From Solanum dulcamara (taxonomy: Eukaryota; Streptophyta; Magnoliopsida; Solanales; Solanaceae), in the NCBI RefSeq assembly GCF_947179165.1, contig NC_077242.1, positions 22,973,097 through 23,037,096 of the forward strand: a stretch of DNA of 64,000 nucleotides, given 5' to 3'. A program made the position numbers and the translations under genes. The notes below the pieces were generated by a model. That model saw only the letters and a list, made by a program, of their open reading frames with translations, did not search any database and had not been told where the DNA came from. Shown piece after piece: positions 48,033-60,541 of this stretch. The stretch's first letter is position 1. The number at the start of each line of letters is the position of its first letter.

Positions 48033-48902
48033 ATGGATGAATTCAATGAGGCCGACTTACCTTTCGTCCTATTCCCTGACAATGCTAGTCGAGAGAGATT
48101 CCATGATTGGCAAAGAAATAAATTCCTATTCGAGAGGGCCTTCCACATGCTAGGGTTGGAAGAGAAGGAACCCACATTTTGCGCTAGATTGGAGGAGTTT
48201 GGTTGGGGCCTATTGGTGGAGGCTTCTCCTGCTACACGCTCAGGATGGGTGCGAGAGTTCTATGCCATCCTCCCCACTGTGTTGGGATGATCCCTACCCT
48301 TCCAACTGCATTTATGGGGTGGATGTCCCTATGAGTGTCGAGTTCATAAATGCGGTGCTAGAGGTGCCAGAGGTATCCAATGAAGAATATGAGGCCAAGT
48401 TGAGAGAGATGGACTTGACCTGGCTATGAGACACATTGGTAGATGAAGAGTCTCGAGGTCAGGTTTACTCAGCCACCACAGAGGGCATCAACAACACTCA
48501 CATATCCGCCGACACCAAGAAGTGGTTAGAAGGATTCACCCATAGGTAAATCAGACCGACGTGACCTACCCTCGAGCCTTGGTGGTGGCTTATGCCATTC
48601 GAGGGATCAGGCTGAATTCAAGGGCAAAGATAGTGTTCGAGTGGAAGATGTTTTATCGAGGCGACAAGATAACATTCTTCCTTTTAGGGATGGTGACGGC
48701 GATATGCAAGCTAGCGGAGGTGATACTTATGGATGATGAAGAGGTACTTCCCATGGATACCCTCTTTACACTTCTTGATCAAGTAGGGCTCTACCAAGGA
48801 AAAAAGAGAAGGAAGGTGGGAGGGGCTGAGAGTATCAAGGCTGCGACAGAGGGGGATAATAAGAAAGAGGAGGTTGAGGATGTCTGCCCTTTCCGATCAT
48901 AA
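48033..48902 (+). pseudogene. Plant-transposon-protein-like ORF inside element F (antisense to the LTRs)
   Basis: Three overlapping pieces form one degraded gene: 48033-48290 (MDEFNEADLPFVLFPDNASR, then a GWGLLVEASPATRSGWVREF segment), 48285-48545 in the next frame (YGVDVPMSVEFINAVLEVPE, then WLEGFTH after one stop), and 48546-48902 in the first frame again (TYPRALVVAYAIRGIRLN, then FYRGDKITFFLLGMVTAICK). Order and wording resemble the uncharacterised putative plant transposon protein domain of repeat-derived plant proteins: 'EFYANLP', then 'GVxVPxS.xxIN', then the 'A.llYAI..g' block. The function is unknown. Two frameshifts and one stop show that it is no longer translated whole. Confidence 0.55.
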
Positions 48903-50404
48903 CATCCATTGTTCAGCGACTACGTGGAAGAGGACCTAGCCGCTGTTCGAAGGATGGTTGAGGCCGTCTCTGCTAGAGCAACTACCTAGGAGAACAAGAT
49001 GCTTCATCGAGATTTTGCTTTGGAGAAGAAGAATCTAGTGAGGGACCACTTAATGGTTCGGATGTGGAAGGATATGAAGGTCATCTTCCACTGCGTCGCC
49101 TTCCAACAAGAGCTTCCCAATCTTACAACGGAGGACTTTGAAAAGTTTCCCAACCTGTAGGAGGCTTGGTCAGGTGAGCATGTCCTAGAGGATCTCCTAT
49201 CCCTTTAGGACATCCCCTTCCCCTTGATTTGGTTAGAACTAATTTTGGTTTTGTCCTATTCAGGCATGTAACAAACAATATTTCTATTTATTTCTTGCTT
49301 GTCCTATATTTTTGTAAGCATATGGATGTTTAATTCCTTTAGGCGTAAATGAATTCTAGGTTGTTTTAATTTATTTCTCTATTAGTTTTCACTTGCCTAA
49401 AAGCGAGAATTAACCATTACAAATCTCGAAGCCGAATGATGGAATAGGGCAAAACAGGAAAGACAGAGATGAGATTCTATCTCTCCCTGTCCCGCCTTGG
49501 CGAAACAATTCCCGCTAAGGCAGGATCATCTCACTATGGCGACCCTTATAGGGTCAGTCTCCAGAAAATAATTTTCCTGAAGGTTTTCCCCCTTCTTCCC
49601 TACTCCTTCAGATTATTATTGACTTCCGGGGTCAAAATTTAGCCACAGGTTAACTCTCCTAATTAGACTTGGCGGAGTTCACCCCAAGATCGAACACAAC
49701 AGTATACACGCAAGAATTTCTCCCCATTATCTTAGCCTAAAGAAATATGCACCACCTTAAGAATTGCCTATCCACCACATTATGGTTTATCATTAGACCA
49801 TTGAGCACCACTAGTCACGAATCTTTTTCTATCCACAAGCTTGTAGAGACTCAAACAGTTATATGTATTTGTGATTTCAAATATTTCAAAAAGTACATTC
49901 CACACATTGGCAGTTATTCGAGATACATAAAATACACAACACATTATATTATCAATACAAGACACTTCACGCATCATATTATTCATGTAACTAAACTCCA
50001 CAAATTATCAGTCCGACAAATAACACTTTGCATAAAATAAAAACTTCACATTACACCACTCAACAAGTCAAGATTATTGAATTGAGTTGCTTCATGTATG
50101 ATCATTAGCAAATCATCCATGCATTACACAACCCTTAAGATGAGATACTAATTAGAACCTTCTCGATTCCAATTTACCCTGCTCGTTTTCCTTCAGCCAC
50201 GAAAACAATATTAAGTTTACTTTGTTGAGATACCAATTCGACTCAACCCATACCACAAACGATAGACTGCATAATAGGAGAGAAAAACTGGAACAAGTTC
50301 CTAGAATGCTTCATAGCTTTTCGAAGATTAGATGTGGATTTCAATACACCAATCCACATGAGTCTTTTCCATATTTGCTTTTGTACTAGAGATCGATAAC
50401 ATGG
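48903..50404. other. Element F interior, right part
   Basis: Weak continuation of the ORF (FRS then a stop, further Glu/Lys-rich codons to about 49160), then AT-rich non-coding sequence. A CGCTAAGGC/CTATGGCGA motif cluster lies at 49497-49548. I recognise no RT, integrase or protease. Confidence 0.5.
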
Positions 50405-50417
50405 GCCTTGACACCAA
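50405..50417 (-). other. Primer-binding-site-like sequence of element F
   Basis: On the minus strand this reads TTGGTGTCAAGGC, a variant of the TTGGTATCAGAGC PBS of the other elements, two bases from the LTR border at 50420. No PBS-like sequence follows the other LTR at 47013, which supports minus orientation. Confidence 0.6.
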
Positions 50418-50419
50418 CT

Positions 50420-51612
50420 TATCATGATCTAATTGGACTGTGCGGGCACTTGTTCTAACACCTAAATAGGAGAACCTTTAATTTCCAAACGATTTAGTCA
50501 TGCGGAAGATTAAAGAACCATAAGATAATACTGAAGAAATCATACCATTACCAAGTATTGAGTTAAAGGTCAAATTTTAAATTTTTAGAAAATATCTAAC
50601 ACCTTCAAGGAATCTAGTCTAAATAGGTACAAGAGATTCTAAGAATACAATGTATAAATAAAATAATGACATAAAGCCCACCATAAGAAAGAGTAGAAGC
50701 CGTTGAAGATCGTCTTCACCCTCACCTATGGAACATCACTAATTCTGCAACCAGACTATGTTAAGTGACATAGAAAAAATAGTATCAGTACAAAAAAATG
50801 TTTTGATAGGCCTTATTTTCCAACCCAATACTCACCACATAATATAAAAAAATCAACCGAATAAGATGTGTTATAACAGAAACCCTAAGCCAACCTTTAT
50901 ACGCATGCTCTAACCACTCCACTTATCTGAGTCACTACTAAAATATATATGATATCAGCCTTCAGTTTGTTCCATTGCACACTCTAATACTAATCAAGGC
51001 CTAGCCCTTCTATCTCTCATAGAAGAGTCTCTGAACACACACATCATTCGATCTGTTTAACCAGTCTACTACTTTTCTTCAAGCTTTCACACCAACACTT
51101 AGCTTTAGAATATTTAGCATCTCACTTGCAAGAGGGAAACATTAAGGTAGTCTAAGGCTCCTCTCCACCCTATTCGTACTGGCCCACTGTGGCGGCTTTG
51201 CCATAGCGGGGATTCCTTCGCCAGGGCAGCTTATTTGGAGACAAAATCTCAAAATCCTTTCCTAATCCCCCCATTAACACACACACCAACATGACACCAA
51301 TAATATCAGACTCTAAGTCATTAATATTACTTAACAACACATTAATTTCTCTCTATTTGCTTACCCACGACCTCATACCTATGATATAGACGCACCTAAC
51401 AGCCTCAACATAATAACACAGATAACACCACAAGGTATGAAAATAGGTAACACTTGGGCCTTAAGTCCTTTTATATAATTATTACACAGTATGGGCATGC
51501 TCAATTATAATTATGTCAGTTCCTCTATCATCAAACATAAAAGCAAGATCATTCACAGATAATAGCCACACAATGGTTCTCTCATGGAATCCACACCCAA
51601 AATGTTAGTATA
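50420..51612 (-). repeat. Right LTR of element F, first part
   Basis: It aligns with 44714-45910. It is interrupted at 51613 by the LTR of element G and continues at 59492. Confidence 0.85.
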
Positions 51613-54600
51613 TGTCACGATCCAAGCCTAGGGCCTATATGTGACACGATGAATGAGAAACCCAAAAGTACCTCAAACAAGCCTCTTAGCTTTCACTTAG
51701 CCTTTCATAAATAATGATAAAAAAATAAGTGGAAACTATAATAATAAATCTTCAACTTACATATGTCCAATAATACCTCTAACTTTTAGATTTAATGAGG
51801 CTAAGATAAGTTCCTAGCTCACCCTTATTCATAATAGAAAGAAATGTCATAGTTAGTGTCTAAAGATCTCAACATATCATACGCTAGAAAGATAAAGGAG
51901 TATTATTCCCAAAACATAGGAACTCACAAAAAGTAGCCTTTAAATGAAAGCTCAACTAGCCACGTGGAGGAGGACGAGGAGGAGCACCGGTCCCTACATA
52001 ATGATATCATGTAGGCAAAAGAGTATGTGTTAGTAATTTGAATGTACTAAGTATGTAGGCATGCATAAACATTGAGAAAACATTAAAACATTTATGTAAT
52101 ATGAAAAATAATGCAATTCATGCATAATCAATCATATAAATATACTTTAAATTATTCATTTTGTGGGAAGATGACCATAACCGACATTTAAGACCATACG
52201 AGCTATTACATGGAATCCAACATAACTCCCTACGTTGGCCGGAGAGACTACATGCCGGATAGAAATCCATCAACTTCATTCATTTCTTTAACTTTAAATT
52301 TAACGGCTTTCATGGATCCATTAGCCTAAGCCTACAAGGGCTCCTATATTGGCACATAGTTAATGAGACAAGGAGTTGCAACTAGGATTTTCTTATTGAA
52401 TTCCACCTCAATGACTCATTCGGTGCTAAGTCAAATCCCATGGAATAGTTTAATACTTCAAAATATTCATAGCATATAGCTTGAGAATTCAAAACATCAT
52501 ATTCGGTGGAATAGTTCATTAAAACCTTTAAGGACTCAAATATGAAAGAATTATCCTTATGGCATAAAGAATCCATCATTCATAGCATTTCATCATTCTT
52601 TTATTTCATAAGACTCCCTTTTGATCATAGACATTGGTTTCATAAACATTTATTTAGAGTCAAAGCTTTCAAGTCAAATTTTATTGAAAGTATAGTAAAA
52701 CTAGGTGGTTTAAATAACTTCAACTTTCAAACATGTTTGTAAATAAAATTATGCATAAATACTTTAAAATCCATTAATTAAAAATCATGCTTTAAACAAC
52801 CCATCATGAATTTCAAGAACCTTTAAAGAGATAAATAAAGAAAATACTAGTAAGTCATCAATTCATACATATAAAATTATTTTCAATCAAAATAGACTAA
52901 TAATCATTAGTTTAACCATGATTCATGCTATTAAGTAGAAATAAGAATTACCCATAAGAAAATCTTACTTGAAGTCAAGAAATTTAGTTGAAAATTTTTT
53001 GAACTACATGGGTGGAAAAAACCCATTGTTAAACATCCACATACCTTAGAGTAAAGCTTAAAAAGAATTAGGTAAATAAACATAAATTATCATATAATCA
53101 AAGTAATTTAGGCCGGAGAATGGAATAAATACTCTCATTGAAACTTTACATACGCTAATATAAGATAGGTAATTAAACTTCAAATACTTAATAATCTATG
53201 CATTTGGAATTATGATATGAAAACCCATAAAGTTTCATACTTGAATTAAATAGAAGACTTTGATAATTCATTTGGGCTTCATGGAAGAAAGGATCTATGA
53301 ATCAATACCCACATACCTTAGAGTACATCTTAAAAAAAATAAAATAATTTATCATTAATCAAAATACTTTAGGCATGAGAGTGGATGAAATACTCACATT
53401 GAAGCCTTACATACGCTAATATAGGATAGATAATTAAAATTTACATACTTAATAATCTATGTATTTGGAATCTGATATGAAACCCATAAAGTTTTATAGT
53501 TGAATTAAATAGAAGACTTTGATAATATTTTTGGGCTTCATGCATGAAATGATCCATGAATCAATACCCGCCAACCTTAGAGTACATCTTAAAGAAAATA
53601 AACACAATTTATTATGTAATCAAAATACTTTAGGAATGAGCGTGGAAGGAATACTCTTATTGAAGCCTTACATACGCTAATATAAGATAGATAATAAAAC
53701 TTTAAATACTTAATAATTTTTGCATTTCGAATCATGATATGAAACCCATAAAGTTTCATACTTGAATTAAATAGAAGACTTTGATAATTTATTTGAGCTT
53801 CATGGATGAAAGGATCCATGAATCAATACCCACATATCTTAGAGACATCTTAAAGAAAATAAATATAATTTATCATGTAATCAAAATACTTTAGGCATGA
53901 GAGTGGACGGAATACTCTCATTGAAATCTTACATATGCTAATATAATATATGTAATTAAATTTTAAATACTTAATAATCTATGCATTTTGAATCATGATA
54001 TGAAAATCCATAAAGTTTCATACTTGAATTAAATAGAAGACTTTGATAATTCATTTGGGCTTCATGGATGAAAGGATCTATAAATCAATACCCACATACC
54101 TTAGAGTAAATAATAAAAAAAATAAACATAATTTAGCTTGTAATCAAAATAATTTAGGCTTGAGAGTGGAAGGAATACTCTTATTGAAGTCTTACATACC
54201 TGAAATTCGAAATTTTACCCAGAATCGAAGGACTTAACGAATACTCTTGAATTCTAGCCTTTTCTCCTCATCGGAGCATTTTGTGTATTATCCGGAGTAT
54301 ATGAATCACCGAAATAGTATTTCAATACTACCAAGAACTAAAACTATATTTTAAAAATGTGTAAAGAAGTGTATAGAGAGAAGAGTTGCTTGAGAAAGCT
54401 TGATGAACAAAATGATAAAATAAGGTGGGTATTTATAGGTGTGAAATAAGAACCTAAAAATAATTAAAATAATTATAAAGAAAAATTTAATGGAGGATTG
54501 TGATGTCATGGGTGATGTCATATTGAACTAGATCTTCTATGGTTGGTGAGTTGAATCTTCTTTTTACGGAATATCCTTTTTCGGAGCTACATTTGAACAA

Positions 54601-54962
54601 GATAACTTCCTAATTAGGATTTGGTGTCTTCAAATGAATTGTAGCTCTAAAAGTACCCTTTCATGTCGTTCAAGAAATAATTGATGTGGAATATACTACA
54701 GTGAAATATAAGTTTTCTTCTACAAATACTCTATTTCGTCACAACACCAGATATTACAAAGATTTATTTAGTTGACCTACTTAGCCTCCGAATCTTAAGA
54801 TATGGTCTCACAAAAGTTATAGGTAGTGATTTTGAGGTTATTTAAAAATTTGAATCACCTAATATAGACCATCCTATGAAAAGTTATTCCTAAAATATAG
54901 AAGCAATATCATTTTCGTCAAGAATTGGAACATCATATACAACGTTTTTATGAGGTATTACA
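51613..54962 (-). repeat. 3' LTR of element G (left copy)
   Basis: About 3.35 kb, from TGTCACGATCC to TGAGGTATTACA. It includes about 345 bp (52021-52366) missing from the other LTR and a five-unit tandem array at 53038-54195. Confidence 0.85.
53038..54195. repeat. Tandem array, about 262-bp unit, in the left LTR of element G
   Basis: Units start with ACATACCTTAGAGTA-like sequence near 53038, 53310, 53570, 53830 and 54092: four full units and one partial. Each contains AAATAAACATAATTTATCAT, ATACTCTCATTGAAGCCTTA and TTGGGCTTCATGGATGAAAG with small differences. Confidence 0.92.
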
Positions 54963-55165
54963 TTATCTCCTCCTTGGGAATATTCATCCTCGAATGAGAC
55001 AATACTTAGCTTAAGTAGAGTAGAGTGTAAACCAATGACCCATCATTAATGCAATAGTGCAATTTAAAATATCGTTCAAAACATATTTTATAATTTTGCA
55101 TGCACATGACAAGAAAAGTTGAAATGCAAGGATTTCAAGTAATTGAGCAAGGAAAACTTAATACC

Positions 55166-55420
55166 TTAGTCTTGAGTAGATGGAAAAAGATAAGGGTATC
55201 GATTAATCATATCCGCTTCTTCTTCCCATGTAGTACTTTCTACTTGTTGATTCCTCCAAAAGGATTTAATAGATGCAACTTCTTTGTTCCTCAATTTCTT
55301 AACTTGCCGGTCTAAAATTTTAACTAGGATTTCTTCATAGGTCAAGTTTTCTTCAACATTCACTACTTTCAAAGGCACAATGGAACTTGAATCACCTACA
55401 CACTTTCTCAACATAGACAT
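55166..55420 (-). pseudogene. C-terminal pol fragment of element G (chromodomain-like tail)
   Basis: 84 codons with VFHVSMLRK-type context (MSMLRKCVGDSS), NLTYEEILVKILDRQVKKLR, KEVASIKSFWRNQQVESTTW and EEEADMINRYPYLFP. This is the post-integrase tail found in chromoviruses, equivalent to 22032-22337 of element D. It is all that remains of the coding region. Confidence 0.85.
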
Positions 55421-56426
55421 ATGGAATACCGGATGAATCGAACTAACTCCAATGACATATCACGTTCATAGGCCCCTTACAAAAAAAAGCCTTAGGGACC
55501 TATACCTCTACACGAAATTCTATTTCAAGAGTACTACCCCTTATTACCATATTCAACAAACCATGAGACCTAATAAAAAAAATACCCAATACTTTGTACA
55601 TTCACCCACATGCAATTAATACCACATTCAAGCCTAGTTCTATAATCATTCTAGTACACTTATTTGAAACCCTTAACAAGAAGTCATCAATAGCCTACTA
55701 CAATCACTCACATATCTATAACCACACATTAAAGCCTACCATTTTGACCACTTTACGGCTCCCTTGAAGTCAACATCACTAAGAATTTTCATGCCTATCG
55801 TAGAATCTGTACATCCACATTGCATTAACTCCTACCAAGGGCATACAAATATACTCTTACGTATCTAATGCACAAAACAAGATTCATCTAGCTTTTCTTC
55901 CATGTCTATAACCTTAAATAGAATACGCATGCCACCATTATTACTATATGGAACACCACTCTGTCTCTATCTATCATGACTCATCTAATATCATTAACAG
56001 TAGAACACATGGCCGACCTTGATAACTAGGTACTCCATCTCTTCCTTGTGAGAGAACTTCAATCTTCTTATTAACCACCAATTTCTTTAATTTAACTTAG
56101 GCTAGACACATGTGTTGCCTTGCTTTTACATTTGCTACCAATGATGATTTTGAACCATTTTGAACAAGAATACCACCCTTATTAATATCAATCCCCCTTT
56201 GGATCAGAACTCTTCTTGAAGGCATCTTCTGAAAATCATAAAGAACAATTGTTAGGGAAAAAAGACCTAGAGTATGCTATATCACACGACATGGATCATG
56301 AAAGAAGGAAAACTTTCCTAAACACCTCATAGTCTCCTATTCATAATTGTGGCGCTCTTCACAACCATGAACAATACCTTAATCAACATGGTATGTTGGA
56401 CTCTGAGGACTATTCAAAATCTCGGG

Positions 56427-56439
56427 CTCTGATACCAAG
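56427..56439 (-). other. Primer-binding site of element G
   Basis: On the minus strand this reads CTTGGTATCAGAG(C), next to the LTR border at 56440. Confidence 0.85.
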
Positions 56440-59400
56440 TTTACCACGATCCAAGCTTAGGGCCTAGACGTGACAGGATGAATGAGGAATCCAAAAGTAC
56501 TTCAAACAAGTCTCTTAGCATTCATTTAAGCCTTTTATAGATAAAGATAAAAAAGAAAAAGTGGAAACCATAATAATAAATCTTCAACTTACATATGTCC
56601 AACAATAACTCTAACTTTTAGATTTAACGGGGCTAAGAAAAGTCTCTAGCTCACCCTCAATTATAATAGAAAGAAATATCATAGTAAGTGTCTAAAGATC
56701 TCAACGTATCATACGCTAGAAAAATAAATGAGTATTGTTCTCAGAACATAGGAACTCACCAAAAGTAGCCTTCAAATGAAAGCTTAACTAGCCACGTGAA
56801 GGATATGGGGAGGATCATCGGTCTCTACATGGTGATATTATGTAGGCAAAAGATGAGACAAGTAGTTGCTACTAGGATTTCCTTACCGAATTCTACCTCA
56901 ATGACCCATTCAGTACTAAGTCAATCCCACGAAATAGTTTAATATTTTGAAATATTCATAGCATATAGCTTGAGAACTCAAAACATCATATTCGGTGGAA
57001 TAGCTCATTAAAACCTTTAATGGTTCAAATATGCAAGAATTGTCCTTATGGCATAAAGAATCCATCATTCATAGCATTTTATTATTCTTTTATTTCATAT
57101 GACGTTTTTGATAATAAACATTGCTTTCATAAATATTTATTTAGAGTCAAAGATTTTAAGTCAAATTTTATAGAAAATATAGTAAAACTAGGTGGGTTTA
57201 AATCACTTCAACTTTCAAACATGTATGTAAATGAAATTATGCATAAATACTTTCAAATCCATTAATTAAAATCATGCTTTAAACAACCCACCATGAATTT
57301 CAAGAACCTTTAAAGAGATAAATAAAGAAAATACTAGTAAGTCATCAATTCATACATATGAAATCATTTTCAATCAAAATAGACTAATAATCATTAGTTT
57401 AACCATGATTCATGCTATTAAGTAGAAATAAGAATTACCCATAAGAAAATCTTACTTGAAATCAAGAAATTTAGTTGAAAATTTTTTGAACTACATGGGT
57501 GGAAAAAACCCATTGTTAAACATCCACATACCTTAGAGTAAAGCTTAAAAAGAATTAGGTAAATAAACATAAATTATCATATAATCAAAGTAATTTAGGC
57601 CGGAAAATGGAATAAATACTCTCATTGAAACCTTACATACGCTAATATAAGATAGGTAATTAAACTTCAAATACTTAATAATCTATGCATTTGGAATTAT
57701 GATATGAAAACCCATAAAGTTTCATACTTGAATTAAATAGAAGACTTTGATAATTCATTTGGGCTTCATGGAAGAAAGGATCTATGAATAAATACTCACA
57801 TACCTTAGAGTACATCTTAGAGAAAATAAACATAATTTATTATGTAATCAAAATACTTTAGGCATGAGAGTGAAAGAAATAATCTCATTGAAGCCTTACA
57901 TACGCTAATATAAGATAGGTAATTAAACTTCAAATACTTAATAATCTATTCATTTGAAATCATGATATGAAAATCATAAAGTTTCATACTTGAATTAAAT
58001 AGAAGACTTTGATATTTTATTTGGGCTTCATGGATGAAAGGATCCACGAATCAATACCAACATACCTTAGTACATCTTAAAGAAAATAAACATAATTTAT
58101 CATGTAATTAAAATACTTTAGGCATGAGAGTGGAAGGAATACTCTCATTGAAGCCTTACATATGCTAATATAAGATAGGTAATTAAACTTTAAATACTTA
58201 ATAATCTATGCATTTGGAATCATGATAATAAAACCTATGAGTTTCATAGTTGAATTAAATAGAAGACTTTGATCGTTCGTTTGGGTTTCATGGATGAAAG
58301 GATCCATGAATCAATGCCCACATACCTTAGAGTATATCTTAAAGAAAATAAACATAATTTATCATGTAACCAAAATACTTTAGGCATGAAAGTGGACGGA
58401 ATACTATCACCGAAGTCTTACATACGCTAATATAAGATATGTAATTAAACTTCAAATACTTAATAATCTATGCATTTGGAATCATGATATGAAAATCCAT
58501 AAAGTTTCATACTTGAATTAAATAGAAGACTTTGATAATTTATTTGGGCTTCATGGATGAAAGGATCCATGAATAATTACCCACATACCTTAGAGTACAT
58601 CTTAAAGAAAATAAACACAATTTATCTTGTAATCAAAATAATTTAGGAATGAGAGTGGAAGGAATACTCTTATTGAAGCCTTAATACCTGGAATCTGAAG
58701 TTTTACCGAAAATCGTAGGACTTAACGAATACTCTTGAATCCTTGACTTTTGTCCTCGTTGGCATATTTTGTGTACTACCTAGAGTATATAAATTATCAG
58801 AATAGTATTTCTACATTATTAAGAACTAAAACTATATTTTGATAATGTGTAAAGAAGTGTATAGAGAGAAGAGTTGTTTGAGAAAACTTGATGAACAAAA
58901 TTATAAAATAAGGTGAGTATTTATAAGTGTGAAAGAGGGACCTAAAAATAATTAAAATAATTACAAATAAAAATTTAAAAATTTAATGGAGGATTGTGAT
59001 GTCATGGGTGATGTCAAATGGAGGACTATTGATGTCGTGGGTGATGTCGATTGTATCTAGATCTTTCATGGTTGGTGAGATGAATTTTCTTTTTATGGAA
59101 TATCCTTTTTCGTAGCTACATTTGAATAATATAACTTCCTAATTAGGATTTGGTATCTTCATATGAATTATAGCTCTAGAAGTCTCCTTTCATTTCGTTT
59201 AAGAATCAATTGATGTGGAGCATCCTACAGTGAGATATGAATGTTCTTCTATAAATACTCCATTTCATCACAACACTAGGTCTTGCAAAGATTGATTTAT
59301 GTGACCTACTTAGCCTCCGAATATTAAGATATGATCTCACAAAAATTTAGGTAATTATGTTGGAGTTATTTAAAAATTTGAATCACCTAATTTAGACCAT

Positions 59401-59491
59401 CCTATGAAAAGTTATGCCTAAAATACAGAAAAAGTATCATTTTCATCGACAATTGGAATACCATATACAACGTTTTTAGGGGGTGTTTATA
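56440..59491 (-). repeat. 5' LTR of element G (right copy)
   Basis: About 3.05 kb. It lacks the segment present at 52021-52366 of its partner and has a short extra duplication near 58975-59050 (GGAGGA(T/C)TGTGATGTC-like). The terminal CA reads TA. Confidence 0.85.
57527..58682. repeat. Tandem array, about 262-bp unit, in the right LTR of element G
   Basis: Units start near 57527, 57797, 58060, 58320 and 58582. The copy number and phase are the same as at 53038-54195, so the array predates this insertion. Confidence 0.92.
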
Positions 59492-60536
59492 ATATATCAT
59501 CGTGACACCCAATCCAATAGTTAGAGAGTAGGAATGACACCCAATCCAAATATGTATCGGCGTGGTACGCGATCCAACAATCACAATCAGAATCACAATA
59601 AAGATGCACGGACTTGCACAATCAAGTAACGGTTCATTGTAGGCAATTGATCACATGTAACCATTCCATTAGGTTTATTCATTCATTGTATGCAATTGAT
59701 CTCAGGTAGTCATTTCTTTAGGTTCATTCCATCTTTTTATATTCATATACATGCCGATAGTACTAATAATGCAGTTGACATACACATATAACATATACGA
59801 AAATTTAGAACCATCACGTATAATAGTCAACAAGAATGTACCAGCATGCGTACATACACCTAAATACATATAACCCAACACTGAACCCACTGAATTATCA
59901 TGAGTCCCAAGGCTTCACTATAACCCAATAATTCCCTTACAGATAACCTTATTAAACCAACAATCAGCTCGACAAGGAGAAATACAATTAACATCCAAAA
60001 ACTACACTCTCGCCGCTAGGCGCAGACTATTCACATGATACATTCTTGTCCTAACAACGATTACAAGATGTCTAGCCATCCAAAATCCAAGACCGAAGGC
60101 CTAAGTATGATCTCTCCCAACTTACAACTACTCAGTCAAGAAATCTAGCTTACCTGGGTGCCAAGCAGATGCTGAAAGATGATATCCCCTCTTTCTGACG
60201 TTCGAATAACAAAACAATAGAGGTAGGCTCAAAATTTGTGAGTTATAGCCCTTCTTGAACTAAGATCCCTTATTTCTCTTCTCCCTGAACCTAGAATAGC
60301 CTTTTGAGAGTTTCTAGGGAGACTCCTACCTATTTTGGAATTCCAGGGAAAAGGGCAAAAATGAGAATTCGCGTCTTTTAATTTTGTCTCATCGATCCTT
60401 CTTTGGCGGATTCCATCCCATCATGGCGGCGCCGCTGTGGCTGAAATATTCCTACTATGGCAGAATGGTGGCTGTCCAAAATAACTTGAATCACAAAAAA
60501 ATTCTCCCCTAAGTAACAACGATTCGGATTGTTACA
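59492..60536 (-). repeat. Right LTR of element F, second part
   Basis: Continues 51612 and aligns with about 45910-47012. It ends GATTGTTACA before the TTTAC duplication. Confidence 0.85.
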
Positions 60537-60541
60537 TTTAC
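60537..60541. repeat. Target-site duplication of element F, right copy (TTTAC)
   Basis: Identical to 44709-44713. Confidence 0.8.

Larger units (their letters stand above)
54963..56439 (-). other. Element G interior
   Basis: It contains the chromodomain-like end of pol (55420-55166) and about 1 kb of sequence (55440-56426) in which I recognise no domain, then the PBS at 56427-56439. gag, protease, RT and RNase H are missing. Confidence 0.65.
51613..59491 (-). mobile_element. Ty3/gypsy-derived element G, internally deleted, nested in element F
   Basis: Two LTRs (51613 to about 54962 and 56440-59491) surround only 1.5 kb. A PBS at 56427-56439 shows minus orientation. The interior keeps only the 3' end of pol (55420-55166). 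Flanks GTATA (51608-51612) and ATATA (59492-59496) are a likely 5-bp target duplication with one change. The LTR pair is the least diverged in the window over long stretches (for example 52740-53290 against 57240-57790). Confidence 0.88.
44714..60536 (-). mobile_element. Non-autonomous LTR retrotransposon F, right LTR split by element G
   Basis: Two LTRs (44714-47012, and 50420-51612 continuing at 59492-60536) enclose 3.4 kb with no gag-pol that I can recognise. A perfect TTTAC duplication flanks the whole. Orientation is inferred as minus from a PBS-like sequence at 50405-50417 adjacent to the right LTR. The interior carries one degraded ORF of a plant-transposon-protein type on the plus strand. 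Excluding G (7.9 kb) the element is about 7.9 kb long. It resembles a large retrotransposon derivative (LARD). Confidence 0.82.

Noticed and set aside
49747..50040. 97-codon plus-strand frame with opposing 73-codon minus frame in element F.
   Set aside because: Non-coding-like composition, no family resemblance, and located just inside the PBS end of the element.
52542..57265. Plus-strand frames at 52542-52742 and 57020-57265 with similar products.
   Set aside because: Matching positions in the two LTRs of element G, with no domain.
53038..58682. CRISPR-like array.
   Set aside because: Units of about 262 bp are contiguous tandem repeats with no short repeat-spacer alternation, in a plant nuclear LTR.
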